Shown one piece after another: positions 1 through 12,651 of a stretch of DNA of 64,000 nucleotides; the first letter of the stretch is position 1; the number at the start of each line of letters is the position of its first letter. Both the position numbers and the translations under genes were made by a program. This stretch comes from Brettanomyces bruxellensis. Taxonomy: Eukaryota > Ascomycota > Pichiomycetes > Pichiales > Pichiaceae. The DNA is taken from the NCBI RefSeq assembly GCF_011074885.1, contig NC_054688.1, positions 1,426,001 through 1,490,000 of the forward strand, written 5' to 3'. A model generated the notes under the pieces. That model saw nothing but the letters and a program-made list of their open reading frames with translations, searched no databases and was not told where the DNA came from.

Positions 1-1
1 C

Positions 2-967
2 GTCATATATGACTACCACCCGCTTTCTTTGAACCTCATGGAGACACACTTCTTCCGTATTGGGAACAGGGACCCGGAGCTCATAACGGAGAGCGTCTTG
101 TGGTCCTACCTGGTTCAACTGGTTAACGCAACAACTGCAATTCACCAAAAGGACCTTTTCGTCGGGGACTACGACCCGACAAAGGTCATCGTCACCAACA
201 AGGGTCGCATAAAGCTCTCTGCATGTGGAATCAACGATATTGTCGAGGCCTCCAAGGCACACAACCAATTCCAGAATGGAAACAACTTGAAGGCGGACGG
301 AACAAAGATGGACACCTCAGAGTTGACCCAGAGCAAAGAGGAGAAGGCTGCGCATGTTTCTACCGAGCAGAAGCGCGATCTCGTGCGTCTCGGTGAGTTG
401 ATTCTTAATTTGGCCAAATCAACTGTCTTCATTAAGGAGACCGAGGCTCAAAGCATGACAAGGGAAGAAGTAATTGGTCGTCTGCAGTTTTCTAGTAGGT
501 TCAAGGCTGTTCTCAAGTATATTCTATCGGAGGGAAGCTCCTGGGAAGAGCTTCAGGCCTCTATTTCGCCAGAAATCCTCAAAATCGCCGATGGCTTCCA
601 GAAATCTTGCGATTATATGGAGGCTAACTTGACGAGAGAGGTCGAGAATGCTCGCCTTGTCAGGCTCTTTGCTAAATTGAACGTGATAAGCGAGAGACCA
701 GAATTTTTGAAAGACGGATCATGGTCAGAAACAGGAAAGAGATACCCAGTCAAGTTGTTTAAGGACTTTGTTTTCCATCAAGTTGACGAGGCCGGCCACC
801 CAGTCGTGGATTTGACACATATAATCAATTGCCTTAACAAGCTTGATGCCGGTGTCGATGAGAATTTGCTGCTTGTGAGTCCTGATGAGATGACTTGCTT
901 AGTGACCAGTTATAAACAGTTGAAAGAGTTGGTGGACAATAGTTTCAGAGAAGTACGTGGCGAATGA
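2..967 (+). CDS. PAN3: PAN3, 3' part (PAN2-PAN3 deadenylase regulatory subunit), cut by the window edge
   Basis: Pan3 is the regulatory subunit of the cytoplasmic PAN2-PAN3 poly(A) nuclease; it binds Pab1 and positions the Pan2 exonuclease on poly(A). The frame is open from base 2, giving 321 visible residues. The first ones (VIYDYHPLSLNL) match the middle of the Pan3 pseudokinase domain, so the N-terminal zinc finger, PAM2 region and kinase N-lobe lie outside the window. The pseudokinase C-lobe follows (KVIVTNKGRIKLSACGI), then the linking coiled coil (around MEANLTREVENARLVRLFAK) and the C-terminal knob domain that contacts Pan2 (HPVVDLTHIINCLNKLD and LLLVSPDEMTCLVTSYK). No in-frame ATG near base 2 should be taken as the start, because homology continues upstream. 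The stop is at 965-967. Identity is confident from the knob domain. Confidence 0.93.
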   Translation, partial: VIYDYHPLSLNLMETHFFRIGNRDPELITESVLWSYLVQLVNATTAIHQKDLFVGDYDPTKVIVTNKGRIKLSACGINDIVEASKAHNQFQNGNNLKADGTKMDTSELTQSKEEKAAHVSTEQKRDLVRLGELILNLAKSTVFIKETEAQSMTREEVIGRLQFSSRFKAVLKYILSEGSSWEELQASISPEILKIADGFQKSCDYMEANLTREVENARLVRLFAKLNVISERPEFLKDGSWSETGKRYPVKLFKDFVFHQVDEAGHPVVDLTHIINCLNKLDAGVDENLLLVSPDEMTCLVTSYKQLKELVDNSFREVRGE

Positions 968-1438
968 CGGATCGAAACATTTTTAGAACTAATCTGACAA
1001 GATAAAGTGTGTATGAATAAATCTTCATATTATTGTAAAACAGGATGTGTAAAATGTGCAAGGGAATACAGGGGGGTATTTATACCTGCAGGGAATTTAC
1101 TGATCACATGAATAAATGGGTATTTTTTTTTATATGAGGAGGGATTTTCGCAAATTCCATCAAATGGGATCGAGAGAAAAGAGATAAGAGAAAAAAGTCC
1201 CTTTCTTTTGTCTTAGTGCTAAACTGAGAAATAGCTGGCAGTAGCGCCATGAATTACCAAAAGCAGGATAAAAAAAAAAAGATACATAAAATCAGGGACT
1301 TCGATTTGCTGTCAATAACAGGAGTAACGTCAATGTGTAAAGATAACGTTGTGTCTTCTCTATTTTTTTATATTCTTACCATTTTTGTTTTGCTTCCTTA
1401 AATATACTTAATATTAACACCGAGGTCAATCCAAAGAT
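968..1438. other. Spacer between PAN3 and the next gene
   Basis: AT-rich intergenic DNA of about 470 bases with several short A and T runs. It should hold the PAN3 3' UTR and the promoter of the acidic unknown protein at 1439. I see no RNA gene or further ORF. Confidence 0.5.
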
Positions 1439-2761
1439 ATGGATATTCCATACCTTGTGAAGAAGCTAAAGCTTCGACTTCACTTGTTTTGGAGTAAGAT
1501 GTACTATGAGAATCCTGAAGATGATCCAAGCATATTAACCAGAAGGCCCAAAAAGGGAATGCTAATTTCTTTGAGAAATGAGGAATATGCGAGTTACATG
1601 ATGTCTCATGATACAAGTGAAATACAGCAGAGGGGAGAAGAGCCCAGAATCCCATTAGGAGTTTTATCATGTGTGAAGGAAAATGAAAGGTTCAATTCTA
1701 AAGAGCGGGAGGAGACAAATAAGGAAAATCAAGAATTTACACAAAACTTACAAGGGACACTCGCAATATTAAGGAATATAGTGGATTATGGTGCGGAAGA
1801 GGAAGAAAATAACGTGAGTAGGGAAATGTTTGATGAGGAAGGCCTTGTTATTGAAGATCAAGAAAACAAAATGGAAACAGATGATATTAGCAATAAAGAT
1901 ATAAGCGGAAATAATAAAAGGAAACAGGAAATGAATGAAAGAGAGAACGGAAAAGAAGAAGGAGATGAGGAGGAAGAAGAAGAAGAAGAAGAAGAGGAGG
2001 AAGATTATGATGAGAATAAGGAAAATATTGTGCCATTGAATGAAATACTTGGCCAACCATCAATGCTAGATAAATCAGATGATAGGATAGGAAAAGAGAA
2101 AAATGAGCAAGGACGAGAGATAGGAGGAAGAAGACATAGACTTAGAGATATTATCTTTCTCAGGATGGGCATTTTAAAAGAGGAAAGTTCACGGGAAAGA
2201 AGTTCGAGAGGAAGAAATTCACGAATGACGCTTGATTCAAATCCATTGGTTTCTACAGAAGAAGCAAGGAAAAAAGACAGACCACCAATTCTAACGGCTA
2301 TGGACATTCCAGGAATAATAGAGAGTCACTCGAATAAAAATGCAGAAAATGACAGAAGAGGGACTTCAGCTCCAACAAGAGGAAGCCATGGGACAATCAG
2401 AGAATACAGGATTAATGTGCTGAAAGAAAAGTCTAGAGACAAGATGGCATCAATGATTTCAACCAGAGCACCGACATTTGGCTTTTTCCGAAATTTGGAG
2501 CCATCAATAAGGTTTCCAAGCGAGAATCCGGAAATTTTTAAGACTGTGATCAATGATGTTTCATTGAATGCAGCACTTATAGCCAATGGAAATAGAAGAC
2601 AAAGTTTGGATGTGGATAAAAGTAAGTTAGACGCCGGATTGACCAATCTGAACCATTATGAGCGCCTAGACCAAAACCAAGAGATAACCCGGCAATTGAG
2701 AGAGAAAAGAAGATTTTCAACTGGAACAGATCTCACGGACATCATCGGAAGCTATCAATAA
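1439..2761 (+). CDS. Acidic, low-complexity protein of unknown function with three KEN tripeptides
   Basis: A 440-residue ORF that starts at an ATG. I do not recognise a family. The protein is very hydrophilic. Residues about 140-200 are rich in Glu, Asp, Lys and Asn and include a run of more than ten Glu. An Arg/Ser patch follows (SSRERSSRGRNSR). The N-terminal 60 residues and the segment around FGFFRNLEPSIRFPSENPE look more structured. KEN tripeptides occur at residues about 80, 95 and 194, two of them in the context NKEN. KEN boxes can be APC/C degrons, but in a Lys/Glu/Asn-rich protein they can also arise by chance. There is no signal peptide or membrane segment. The uninterrupted 1.3-kb frame and plausible start support a real gene; function is unknown. 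Confidence 0.7.
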   Translation: MDIPYLVKKLKLRLHLFWSKMYYENPEDDPSILTRRPKKGMLISLRNEEYASYMMSHDTSEIQQRGEEPRIPLGVLSCVKENERFNSKEREETNKENQEFTQNLQGTLAILRNIVDYGAEEEENNVSREMFDEEGLVIEDQENKMETDDISNKDISGNNKRKQEMNERENGKEEGDEEEEEEEEEEEEDYDENKENIVPLNEILGQPSMLDKSDDRIGKEKNEQGREIGGRRHRLRDIIFLRMGILKEESSRERSSRGRNSRMTLDSNPLVSTEEARKKDRPPILTAMDIPGIIESHSNKNAENDRRGTSAPTRGSHGTIREYRINVLKEKSRDKMASMISTRAPTFGFFRNLEPSIRFPSENPEIFKTVINDVSLNAALIANGNRRQSLDVDKSKLDAGLTNLNHYERLDQNQEITRQLREKRRFSTGTDLTDIIGSYQ

Positions 2762-2840
2762 GGGAGAACAAGGGTCCAGGATTTGCTAAAACAGAAGGAA
2801 AATTTAAATAAAAGTTAAATAAAACATAATGATGGCCAAA

Positions 2841-2924
2841 CAAACAGGGTGGCAACTGAATAAAACAGAATGATAACTGAACAAAACAGAATGATAACTG
2901 AATAAAACAAAATCACAAATGAAT
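2841..2924. repeat. 21-bp tandem repeat, about four copies
   Basis: Four consecutive 21-bp units at 2841-2861, 2862-2882, 2883-2903 and 2904-2924 share the core AAAACAGAATGATAACTGAA. The middle two are almost identical and the outer two degenerate. The array lies in the spacer between the acidic unknown gene and GPA1, just after the former's stop. The rest of 2762-3721 is AT-rich with no recognisable feature. Confidence 0.8.
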
Positions 2925-3721
2925 AAAACTTGACATAAGAAAACATAATAAAGCTGAATAGAAATGGAGTAAAAACTAAAATAGCTTCAAGTAAAAAGCT
3001 TCGAGATAGAAGAAAGAAAATTGAGTAATTGAATTAGTTGGGATAATTTACAAAGGACCGGAGCAGGAAGGAAAGAGAGAAGGTCTCCGTAAACAATACG
3101 GAGGTCCACAAGTTAGATGCAATAAAAAGCTAATAAGTGTGTTTTTCAAGGATTATTTTTTTTTTGCTCCCGCGCCTTGTTTCATGTGCAACCTGAAACA
3201 TCCTGAACACATTTTGCATTGATGTACCGAACTATCTAATCTACAAATTACATAAGAAAACTCCTGACGAATTATGGGATCAAGCGGCAGAAACACAATT
3301 AATTTTTGTGCGGGAAAATTCAAGAATTAAAAAAGGTCAACATTTGAAATTTGTTCTTCAGCAGTGAAGGAGAACTGTGTGTAGACCAAAAGTGGTTGCA
3401 GAGAAACAATAGTTGAATTTAATAGCTGTGCTTTGAATTATCCTGTGTATATTTCCTAGATTTGCTGTTCTAACTTGATTAAGTTTATCCTCACTTTTTT
3501 GTTACATTTTTGTTACAGCTGGAAGAACCAAGTGACAGGCTGGGTACTTTAAGCTTAAAAAAAGCACCAGTGAAGTGAAATATTATCAGCATACAGTTTA
3601 AAGCAATTACCGGCAAGCTGGAGGTTGAGTAAATCAGTGCAACAACTACCGGATTCATACAATAGAGAGGAAACAAACCGAGAAACAAGAGTAAAAGGCG
3701 AAAAAAAGAGAGCATTTGAAA

Positions 3722-5124
3722 ATGGATGTACAACTAGTGTTGAAGTGATGGATGATGATCCGGAATACATGGATATGATGCAGAATTCACAGGTGGAAAA
3801 AATTTTAAAGGCCAGCAAGCAAAAGAAGAAAAACCAGATTAAGCTGCTTTTATTGGGAGCGGGAGAAAGTGGAAAGTCAACAGTGTTGAAGCAGATGAGG
3901 CTTTTACACAAAAACGGGTTCAGCGAACAGGAGAAATTGCAGTATAAAAACATCATTTGGGCCGATATGATTGGCTCAATGCAAACGTTGATTATCCAGG
4001 CCAGAAAGCTCGGAATTCGGCTAAACTGTGATGACCCAGCCTCGGACTTGTATCCATACAAGCGGAAAGTGCTTGAGTATAAGCCACTAGAAGGTGTGGA
4101 TACATCGGCAGCTGGAGGAATGTCGTTTTTGAAAAACTTCGTTATCAAGTACAGCGAGAATAGTGCACATAAAAGAAGGCTCCGGAGTACGGGAAAGGTG
4201 AATACAGGGTGGGAAGAGACTGAAGAAAGCGGAGATATGGAAACAATCGGCTCGGCGACCCCCAATAAGGAAAACTATACCAAGATATCAGAGGAAGAAG
4301 ATGCAGGAGATGGAGATGCACAAACACTTCTCAAGGATTATATGGAGGAGCTGAATGGTACGACAACAGTAAACGGATCAATCCACAAGAAACCAAGAAG
4401 AATCCGGAAATACTCCAAGTACGAAATAGCCGAGGCCATCAACAAGCTCTGGGAGAATGATGAAGGTATCAAGAAGTGCTTTGACAAGTCGAATTTGTTC
4501 CAGATAGAGGGTTCGGCACCATACTTCTTCGAGAAGTCTATCGAATACGCATCGGAGGACTACAGGTGTACGGATGAGGACATTCTCAAGGGCCGCATTA
4601 AGACAACAGGCATAACGGAGACGAACTTCAACATCAATGGAATCAAGTTTCAGATTTTGGATGCGGGAGGACAGAGATCAGAGAGAAAAAAGTGGATGCA
4701 CTGCTTCCAAGATATCACGTGCACTTGTTTTGTTTTGGCCGTTTCGGAGTACGATGAGGTTCTATTCGAGGATGAAAGAGTGAACAGGATGCACGAGGCA
4801 ATCATGCTATTTGAGTCTTTGTGCAATTCACGGTGGTTTGCAAACACACCATTCATTCTTTTCCTCAATAAGGTCGACTTATTGAAAGACAAGGTGAGGC
4901 GGTCACCACTTAGAAAGTACTTTCCTGATTATAAAGGTAAAAGTAATGATGTTGAGGATGTTCTCCAGTATTTTGAGAAGTTGTTCCTTAGCTTGAACCA
5001 TACAAACAAACCCATATATGTTCACCGGACATGTGCTACAGATACAAAATCCATGCAGTTTGTTCTTACTGCTGTTACTGATATGTTGATTAGCCAGAAC
5101 TTGAAGAATAGCGGAATATTTTAA
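3722..5124 (+). CDS. GPA1: GPA1, heterotrimeric G-protein alpha subunit of the pheromone pathway (start codon displaced by an apparent 1-base loss)
   Basis: G-alpha of the mating-pheromone pathway: it binds GTP, couples to the pheromone receptor and sequesters G-beta/gamma at the plasma membrane. All Ras-like G motifs are present: GAGESGKST, RIKTTGITE, DAGGQRSERKKW, FLNKVD and TCATDT. An insertion of about 110 acidic or basic residues sits in the helical domain (about LRSTGKVNTGWEE to KKPRRIRKYSKYE), the hallmark of Gpa1 rather than Gpa2. The lipidation motif GCTTS is encoded from 3724, but the codon before it is AAT. The only nearby ATG, at 3722-3724, overlaps GGA by one base and runs quickly into a stop. 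One extra G would give MGCTTS and a 467-residue protein, close to S. cerevisiae Gpa1 (472). As written, the first in-frame ATG is at 3748 and would lose the myristoyl and palmitoyl sites. Confidence 0.93.
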
Positions 5125-5745
5125 CTTGAATTCCACCTACTACTTCACACTAAAAGTTCGCAGTTTGGGATACTTCAACTTGAGAGTAATTATACTTACT
5201 AATTCAAACAGGAGTTTGTAGATCTACGAGCAGATCTGGGACTTTTTTTTTTTTTTTTTTTTCTGTTTCGAGAATTTCCACCTTCTCCCTAGAAGATTCA
5301 CTATATAAACAACGGCAATATGGGAAAATCGGAATTCCCGCCGCACATCAAGTATGCTGATAGTTGCTAAAGCAAAGTTCACGAGCGCTTAATTTTGAGC
5401 TTGTTAATAACAGGATGTGATATGATATTGTCGCTTGTATTGGTAGCAGTAGTCCGTTATTAGTAATAGGCGGATGTCGAGAACTTCAGAAAAGTAATTT
5501 ATTCAATTTTTTTTTAGGAAACCCGCGAATAAATGCAAAGATCGCTAAACTATATAAAGAGGGCAACCGCCAGGATAATTGTCGTATCCCTTATCGTCGA
5601 CTTTTTATCGTATTCATATCATTTTTCAACAAGCCCTGTTGTCTATTTTTTTTAATTAGAACAAGGAACATCAAACATCAGATATCTGGTGATTCTCAAA
5701 CTGTTTTCCGCACTTAAGAGGTATTTATTCACGTCAGCTAAAAGA
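5125..5745. other. Spacer between GPA1 and the glutaredoxin gene
   Basis: AT-rich spacer with a 20-base T run near 5243-5262 and a TATA box at 5551-5558. The last 90 bases before 5746 are open in the glutaredoxin frame (see the glutaredoxin entry). No other gene is visible. Confidence 0.5.
5551..5558 (+). promoter_or_regulatory. TATA box of the glutaredoxin gene
   Basis: TATATAAA lies about 190 bp upstream of the ATG at 5746, in the usual yeast window for a TATA-driven promoter. Glutaredoxin genes are often stress-inducible and TATA-containing, which fits. Confidence 0.6.
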
Positions 5746-6054
5746 ATGTCTGCAGAAACCGCAAAAAAAATCGATAACCTTATCGAAAGCAACAAGGTGT
5801 TTGTTGCCTCAAAGACTTACTGCCCATATTGTAGGGCCACAAAACAGTTCTTCTCCACTGTGTACCCCGAGGCTTACGTAATTGAGCTTGACGAGATATC
5901 CGATGGAAGTGATATTCAGGATTATCTATACCAGAAAACAGGCCAGAGAACAGTTCCAAATGTTTTCATCAATGGAAAACACATTGGTGGAAACTCGGAC
6001 GTTCAGGCTTTAGGCAAGGATAAGGTCAAGAAGCTCATTGAAGCCAAACTATGA
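5746..6054 (+). CDS. GRX2: Dithiol glutaredoxin (Grx1/Grx2 type)
   Basis: A glutathione-dependent thiol-disulfide oxidoreductase that reduces protein disulfides and mixed disulfides. From the ATG at 5746 it is 102 residues long, the normal size. The active site CPYC is at residues 26-29, the cis-proline motif TVPNVF follows, and the glutathione-binding GGNSD lies near the C-terminus. The start is chosen for its context (AAAGAATGTC) and for alignment with Grx1. The frame stays open upstream to 5656 without an ATG. The residues just before Met1 (LKLFSALKRYLFTSAKR) are basic, hydroxylated and free of acidic residues, like a mitochondrial presequence. S. cerevisiae GRX2 makes a mitochondrial form from an upstream in-frame AUG; here only non-AUG codons such as CTG 5686 or GTG 5689 are available. 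GRX1 versus GRX2 orthology cannot be settled by eye. Confidence 0.92.
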   Translation: MSAETAKKIDNLIESNKVFVASKTYCPYCRATKQFFSTVYPEAYVIELDEISDGSDIQDYLYQKTGQRTVPNVFINGKHIGGNSDVQALGKDKVKKLIEAKL

Positions 6055-6463
6055 TGGACTTGGTTATACTTCAGCTTTGTGGAAGATCATCATCGAATTA
6101 TTCCATTCTTCAGGTTTGTGTATAGATAGGTAATGGAACTTAGATATTTATATGAAGTTGGTAGTATAGTTAATCACGAGTGATAACCATTGTTATGTTT
6201 GGCGGGATCTCCTTTTGGAAATCGTGCGTGCTTAACCGGATTGTTTAGTAGAGTTGACATTTAATGACCGGCATTTAAAACTTGGATACGTTTACAAACT
6301 ACAATATATCATTAATGCAGCATGCTTTGCTGGATCACGTGATTTTATTTAAACTTTAGAAAGATGAAGAAGCAGAAAAAAAAACTTTTTTTTTTTTTTT
6401 TTTTTTTGAAAGTTGAAAATCCAGTGGCATACAGTCGCTGGGCCGCACTAATCAAATAGGTCA
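6055..6463. repeat. Convergent spacer with a long T run
   Basis: A 3'-to-3' spacer between the glutaredoxin and GAPDH genes. It contains an A8-C-T22-type stretch at about 6378-6408 that can fold as an A/T hairpin and may help end both transcripts. Nothing else is visible. Confidence 0.45.
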
Positions 6464-9637
<3,174 letters not shown>

Positions 9638-10990
9638 ATGGGATTTTTAGACAGCCATGCACACACAGCAGTGTCATCAACAATCAATAAGCTTATTGAG
9701 CAGACGGATCCAAACGGAGATGACGGAATTATGGAGGCGGAAATCGGAAATCTTCTAGATATGATTCGTCTTCAAAAAGATCCGATCGAATCCGGACCTA
9801 CGGAAGCAGCAAGAGCAATCCGGAAAAAACTCAAGTATGGATCAATAAGCGCCCAGATAAACGCCCTCAACTTGCTCAACTTGCTAGTGGCAAACGGTGG
9901 GGAGGGCAGAATGGCCCTTTTGTACAATGACCGGAAGCTTCTAGACAGAATGGTGAAGACGGTGTCGCCGTACACGGGCGACGCGTCGATCGACCGCAGA
10001 GTCGTCCGCAAAGCGAGAGAGCTTGTTTTGGCGTGGAAGGAGGAGTATGAGGATGACGACTCGCGTGAGTCTCTTGCAGATCTTTATGGTAGATGTGGCC
10101 TAGGTCGGAAATCCGGCCGGGTTGCAACCAGAGAGTCAGTTCCAGACTTTATGAATGATGAAGCAGATGAAAGTTCGGGATTCGACACTCGGATCGGGTC
10201 TCGTCTGGACGATGAAGTCGATGAGGAGTCGGTAGGCGGGCCGTCGGAGTTTAGAGGGTCTTCGTACAGGTCTGAAAATCCAAAGAGAGGTGTAACTCGC
10301 CGGAAAACGAATAAAGAGTTGGATAAACAGTTCAAAATTCCAAGAATCGATTACGAGAAGGAAACCCCACGCATATATAAGATTATTGCAGAGGCGAATG
10401 TTCTTTCGATCAATCTCGAGGACTCGTTGCGCGTTCTTAAGCCGGGTGAATTGTCGATTCACTCCGAAAAGGCTAACAAGTGCTTTGACGAGTGTAGATT
10501 GATCCGGCGGAGAATCCTCCGGTATCTCCAGCTTGTGGACAAGGAGGAGCTCCTCAGTGCACTCTTGAAGTGCAACGATGATCTTGTTGCGTGCTTAAAA
10601 CACTATGCTGACTTAAGTGAGCCTGCTGAAGCCAGAAGAAGTGCTGCTGGAAACGCCGACGCGTCGACAGACGACGATTCCTTGTCTGACTACGAGACCG
10701 ACGAGTCGCTGGACGACGGCCTGGGCGCGCAGTTCCGGGACGCCGACATCGCGCCGATCGACGCGTCGAACGACCGCCGCGACTCCGTTTCCTCTGACTC
10801 GTCTTTGAAACGTGTTCCTGTCAAATCTGCTGCCCCTGGGCGTCCTGCCAAGCCTCTGGCCTTCCGGGTGAAGCGGGGGAAGAGAGAGAAGCCGGCGGCT
10901 GAGCCGTCGGTACGTCGGGAAACCGAAGTTGATGATGCTGATCCATTTAGTGATGATAACAAGGTTGATAGAGGCAGCTCCTGGATATGA
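9638..10990 (+). CDS. LSB5: Lsb5-like VHS/GAT-domain endocytic adaptor
   Basis: Lsb5 binds ubiquitin, Las17 and Arf3 at cortical actin and endocytic sites. This 450-residue protein starts with a VHS/ENTH-like superhelix at about residues 5-145 (INALNLLNLLVANGGEG, then RKARELVLAWKEE). An acidic Ser/Arg linker follows, then a GAT-like helical bundle at about 245-325 (EANVLSINLEDSLRVLKPGE, KCNDDLVACLKHYADLSEP). The tail is charged and ends in a DPFSDDN segment resembling the short acidic adaptor-binding peptides of endocytic proteins. The part coding residues 340-430 is much more GC-rich than the flanks and contains the recurrent word CGACGCGTCG three times in the gene. Length is somewhat above S. 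cerevisiae Lsb5 because of the linker and tail. Confidence 0.85.
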   Translation: MGFLDSHAHTAVSSTINKLIEQTDPNGDDGIMEAEIGNLLDMIRLQKDPIESGPTEAARAIRKKLKYGSISAQINALNLLNLLVANGGEGRMALLYNDRKLLDRMVKTVSPYTGDASIDRRVVRKARELVLAWKEEYEDDDSRESLADLYGRCGLGRKSGRVATRESVPDFMNDEADESSGFDTRIGSRLDDEVDEESVGGPSEFRGSSYRSENPKRGVTRRKTNKELDKQFKIPRIDYEKETPRIYKIIAEANVLSINLEDSLRVLKPGELSIHSEKANKCFDECRLIRRRILRYLQLVDKEELLSALLKCNDDLVACLKHYADLSEPAEARRSAAGNADASTDDDSLSDYETDESLDDGLGAQFRDADIAPIDASNDRRDSVSSDSSLKRVPVKSAAPGRPAKPLAFRVKRGKREKPAAEPSVRRETEVDDADPFSDDNKVDRGSSWI

Positions 10991-11824
10991 ATGGAGAAGG
11001 ATTAATGGAATAGCATATTGCTTCTTGCTTGAGGATTATAGGATCGTGGTTAATGGCTGAATCAAGCGTATGCTGCAAAGTTGGATGCCGGGAAAGTGAT
11101 ATAAAAGCCAACTGCCACTGACATATAATTGGAAGACAGATGTGGCTATGTATGTTGAGCTGAAGTTTGCTGATTAATTGTATTTGTATCGTATAGTAGC
11201 GGCTAGAATTAGTTGAGGCCCCAAGATGAAGTGATGTAGTTACTTGTTGGTATATTGTATGGTGATATGGTATAATTATGTGCTGTCTGATTAGGCATAT
11301 CTTTAATAATATGGTATGTTGCAAGAATGAACGACCATATTTCGAAATGCACTGATCAATTATATTGGCAGCAGAGTAACTATAGTAATAATCTGCCTCC
11401 TATTGATTGCATGTGTTAGTAAGTTAAATCAATTTATATTAATTACTTATATTAATTACTTTTACTTATTACCTTTATCAATTACTCCAATTGACCATTT
11501 CCATAGCCATTTCCATAACCACTTCCATAACTGCCTCCATAATTGCTTCCATAACTATTTCCATAACTACTTCCATAACTACTTCCATGACTACTTTCAT
11601 TAACTACCTACATCCAATAGCTTGACTTGCTGATCCTATCTTCTCACTAGGCTTTAATCGGCAAGCGCGCTTTTCGGCATCGAAATTTTTCAACTTCCCG
11701 AAGAAAGATCAGATCGGCTTTATAGAACCAAAATTAAATCTCTCCTCTCTACTTTTCCTGTTCAAACAACATATTTTCCCAAACCAAGTTCGAATTACCT
11801 TCAAGGAGGGCAAAACAAAACACA
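10991..11824. other. Spacer downstream of LSB5
   Basis: Intergenic DNA that holds a 12-bp minisatellite at 11494-11601, listed separately. A TACTAAC-like heptamer is present on the minus strand at 11413-11419, but no donor or exon goes with it. No gene is seen. Confidence 0.5.
11494..11601. repeat. 12-bp minisatellite, nine copies
   Basis: Nine consecutive 12-bp units ending in TTCCATA (consensus ACTACTTCCATA) run from 11494 to 11601. Later copies are closer to each other than earlier ones. Read on the plus strand the array gives a Phe/His/Asn repeat ORF, which I take as an artefact of the 12-bp period. Confidence 0.85.
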
Positions 11825-12651
11825 ATGATACCGGTATTTTTACGAGGAGTCCGGCCACTTTTGATGAGAGCACCTAGTGTGCTTTTGAGAACTCACATAC
11901 TGTATACAGCTTATCAACCAGTAAGATTATATTCTTTCACAGCAAAGCCAACAGGAAAGACAAATGACCCGTTAAGGGGGATTAGTGCAATGAAGAAGTC
12001 AGGGGATGCTAAAATTGACTTGCTGGGGAGAATAACGGTGGAGAAAAGTGAAAAGTTGAAGAAAGGGAGCAAAGTGAATGAAGAAAAGAATGAAGAAAAG
12101 AACGAAGAAAAGAAGTATGAAGACAAGAAAGATAAAGACACGAACAGTGTGCAAAATAAGGAAGAAGAAGAGAAAGCTGCGCAAAGGAAGAATGAACCAA
12201 AGGAGGAAAAGAAAGTTAAAAAGAAAAGAAAACTATTCAAGTTGAAACTGTCGGATTTCAAACTCAAAGAGCAACCTGTGGGAATATAGTAGGAACAGTG
12301 AATGATGCAGTGAAAATACCTCCAATGGACTTTTACAAGGGATCATATCATTGGGATTATGAGCGTATTGTTACCGTGAGTATGGTTCCATTAGCATTGG
12401 CACCGTTTGTTATTGGAATAGAACATCCATACATTGATGCCATTTTCTCGATTCTCCTCTTGATTCATTGCAGATATGGCTTCCAGAGCTGTATAATTGA
12501 TTACATTCCGGAGAGGAGATTTGGCATATGGCATAAGATGGCAATGTGGGCTTTAGACCTTGGATCGTGGCTTGCTTTATATGGAGTTTATGTTATTGAG
12601 ACAGAGGCAAATGGATTATTTGCGTTAGTGTGCCATATATGGGGGGCATAG
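11825..12651 (+). CDS. SDH4: SDH4 / CybS-family succinate dehydrogenase membrane anchor, reading frame broken once near 12281
   Basis: A membrane anchor of complex II (or its paralogue Tim18) in the inner mitochondrial membrane; it helps bind ubiquinone and heme. The 5' half (11825-12289) encodes an Arg-rich presequence (MIPVFLRGVRPLLMR) and a long Lys/Glu-rich linker, then stops at TAG. The conserved domain lies in another frame, from GTVNDAVKIPPMDFYKGSYHW to 12651. It has three membrane helices, the LIHCRYGF heme-side segment and CIIDYIPER with the Asp-Tyr pair implicated in quinone binding. The second frame is open upstream of the junction. Adding one G to the GGG at 12280-12282 joins PVG to NIVGTVNDAV and yields 275 residues. 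Without that base this would be a broken gene. The linker makes it longer than S. cerevisiae Sdh4 (181). The DY pair favours Sdh4 over Tim18. Confidence 0.85.

Noticed and set aside
3555..4265. Open 236-codon frame on the strand opposite GPA1
   Set aside because: It lies wholly under GPA1, has no recognisable domain and mirrors the codon pattern of the real gene.
11413..11419. TACTAAC branch-point heptamer on the minus strand
   Set aside because: No matching donor or coding exons on that strand nearby; chance in AT-rich DNA.
11403..11603. Phe/His/Asn repeat ORF
   Set aside because: A product of the 12-bp minisatellite; no signal of selection on protein.
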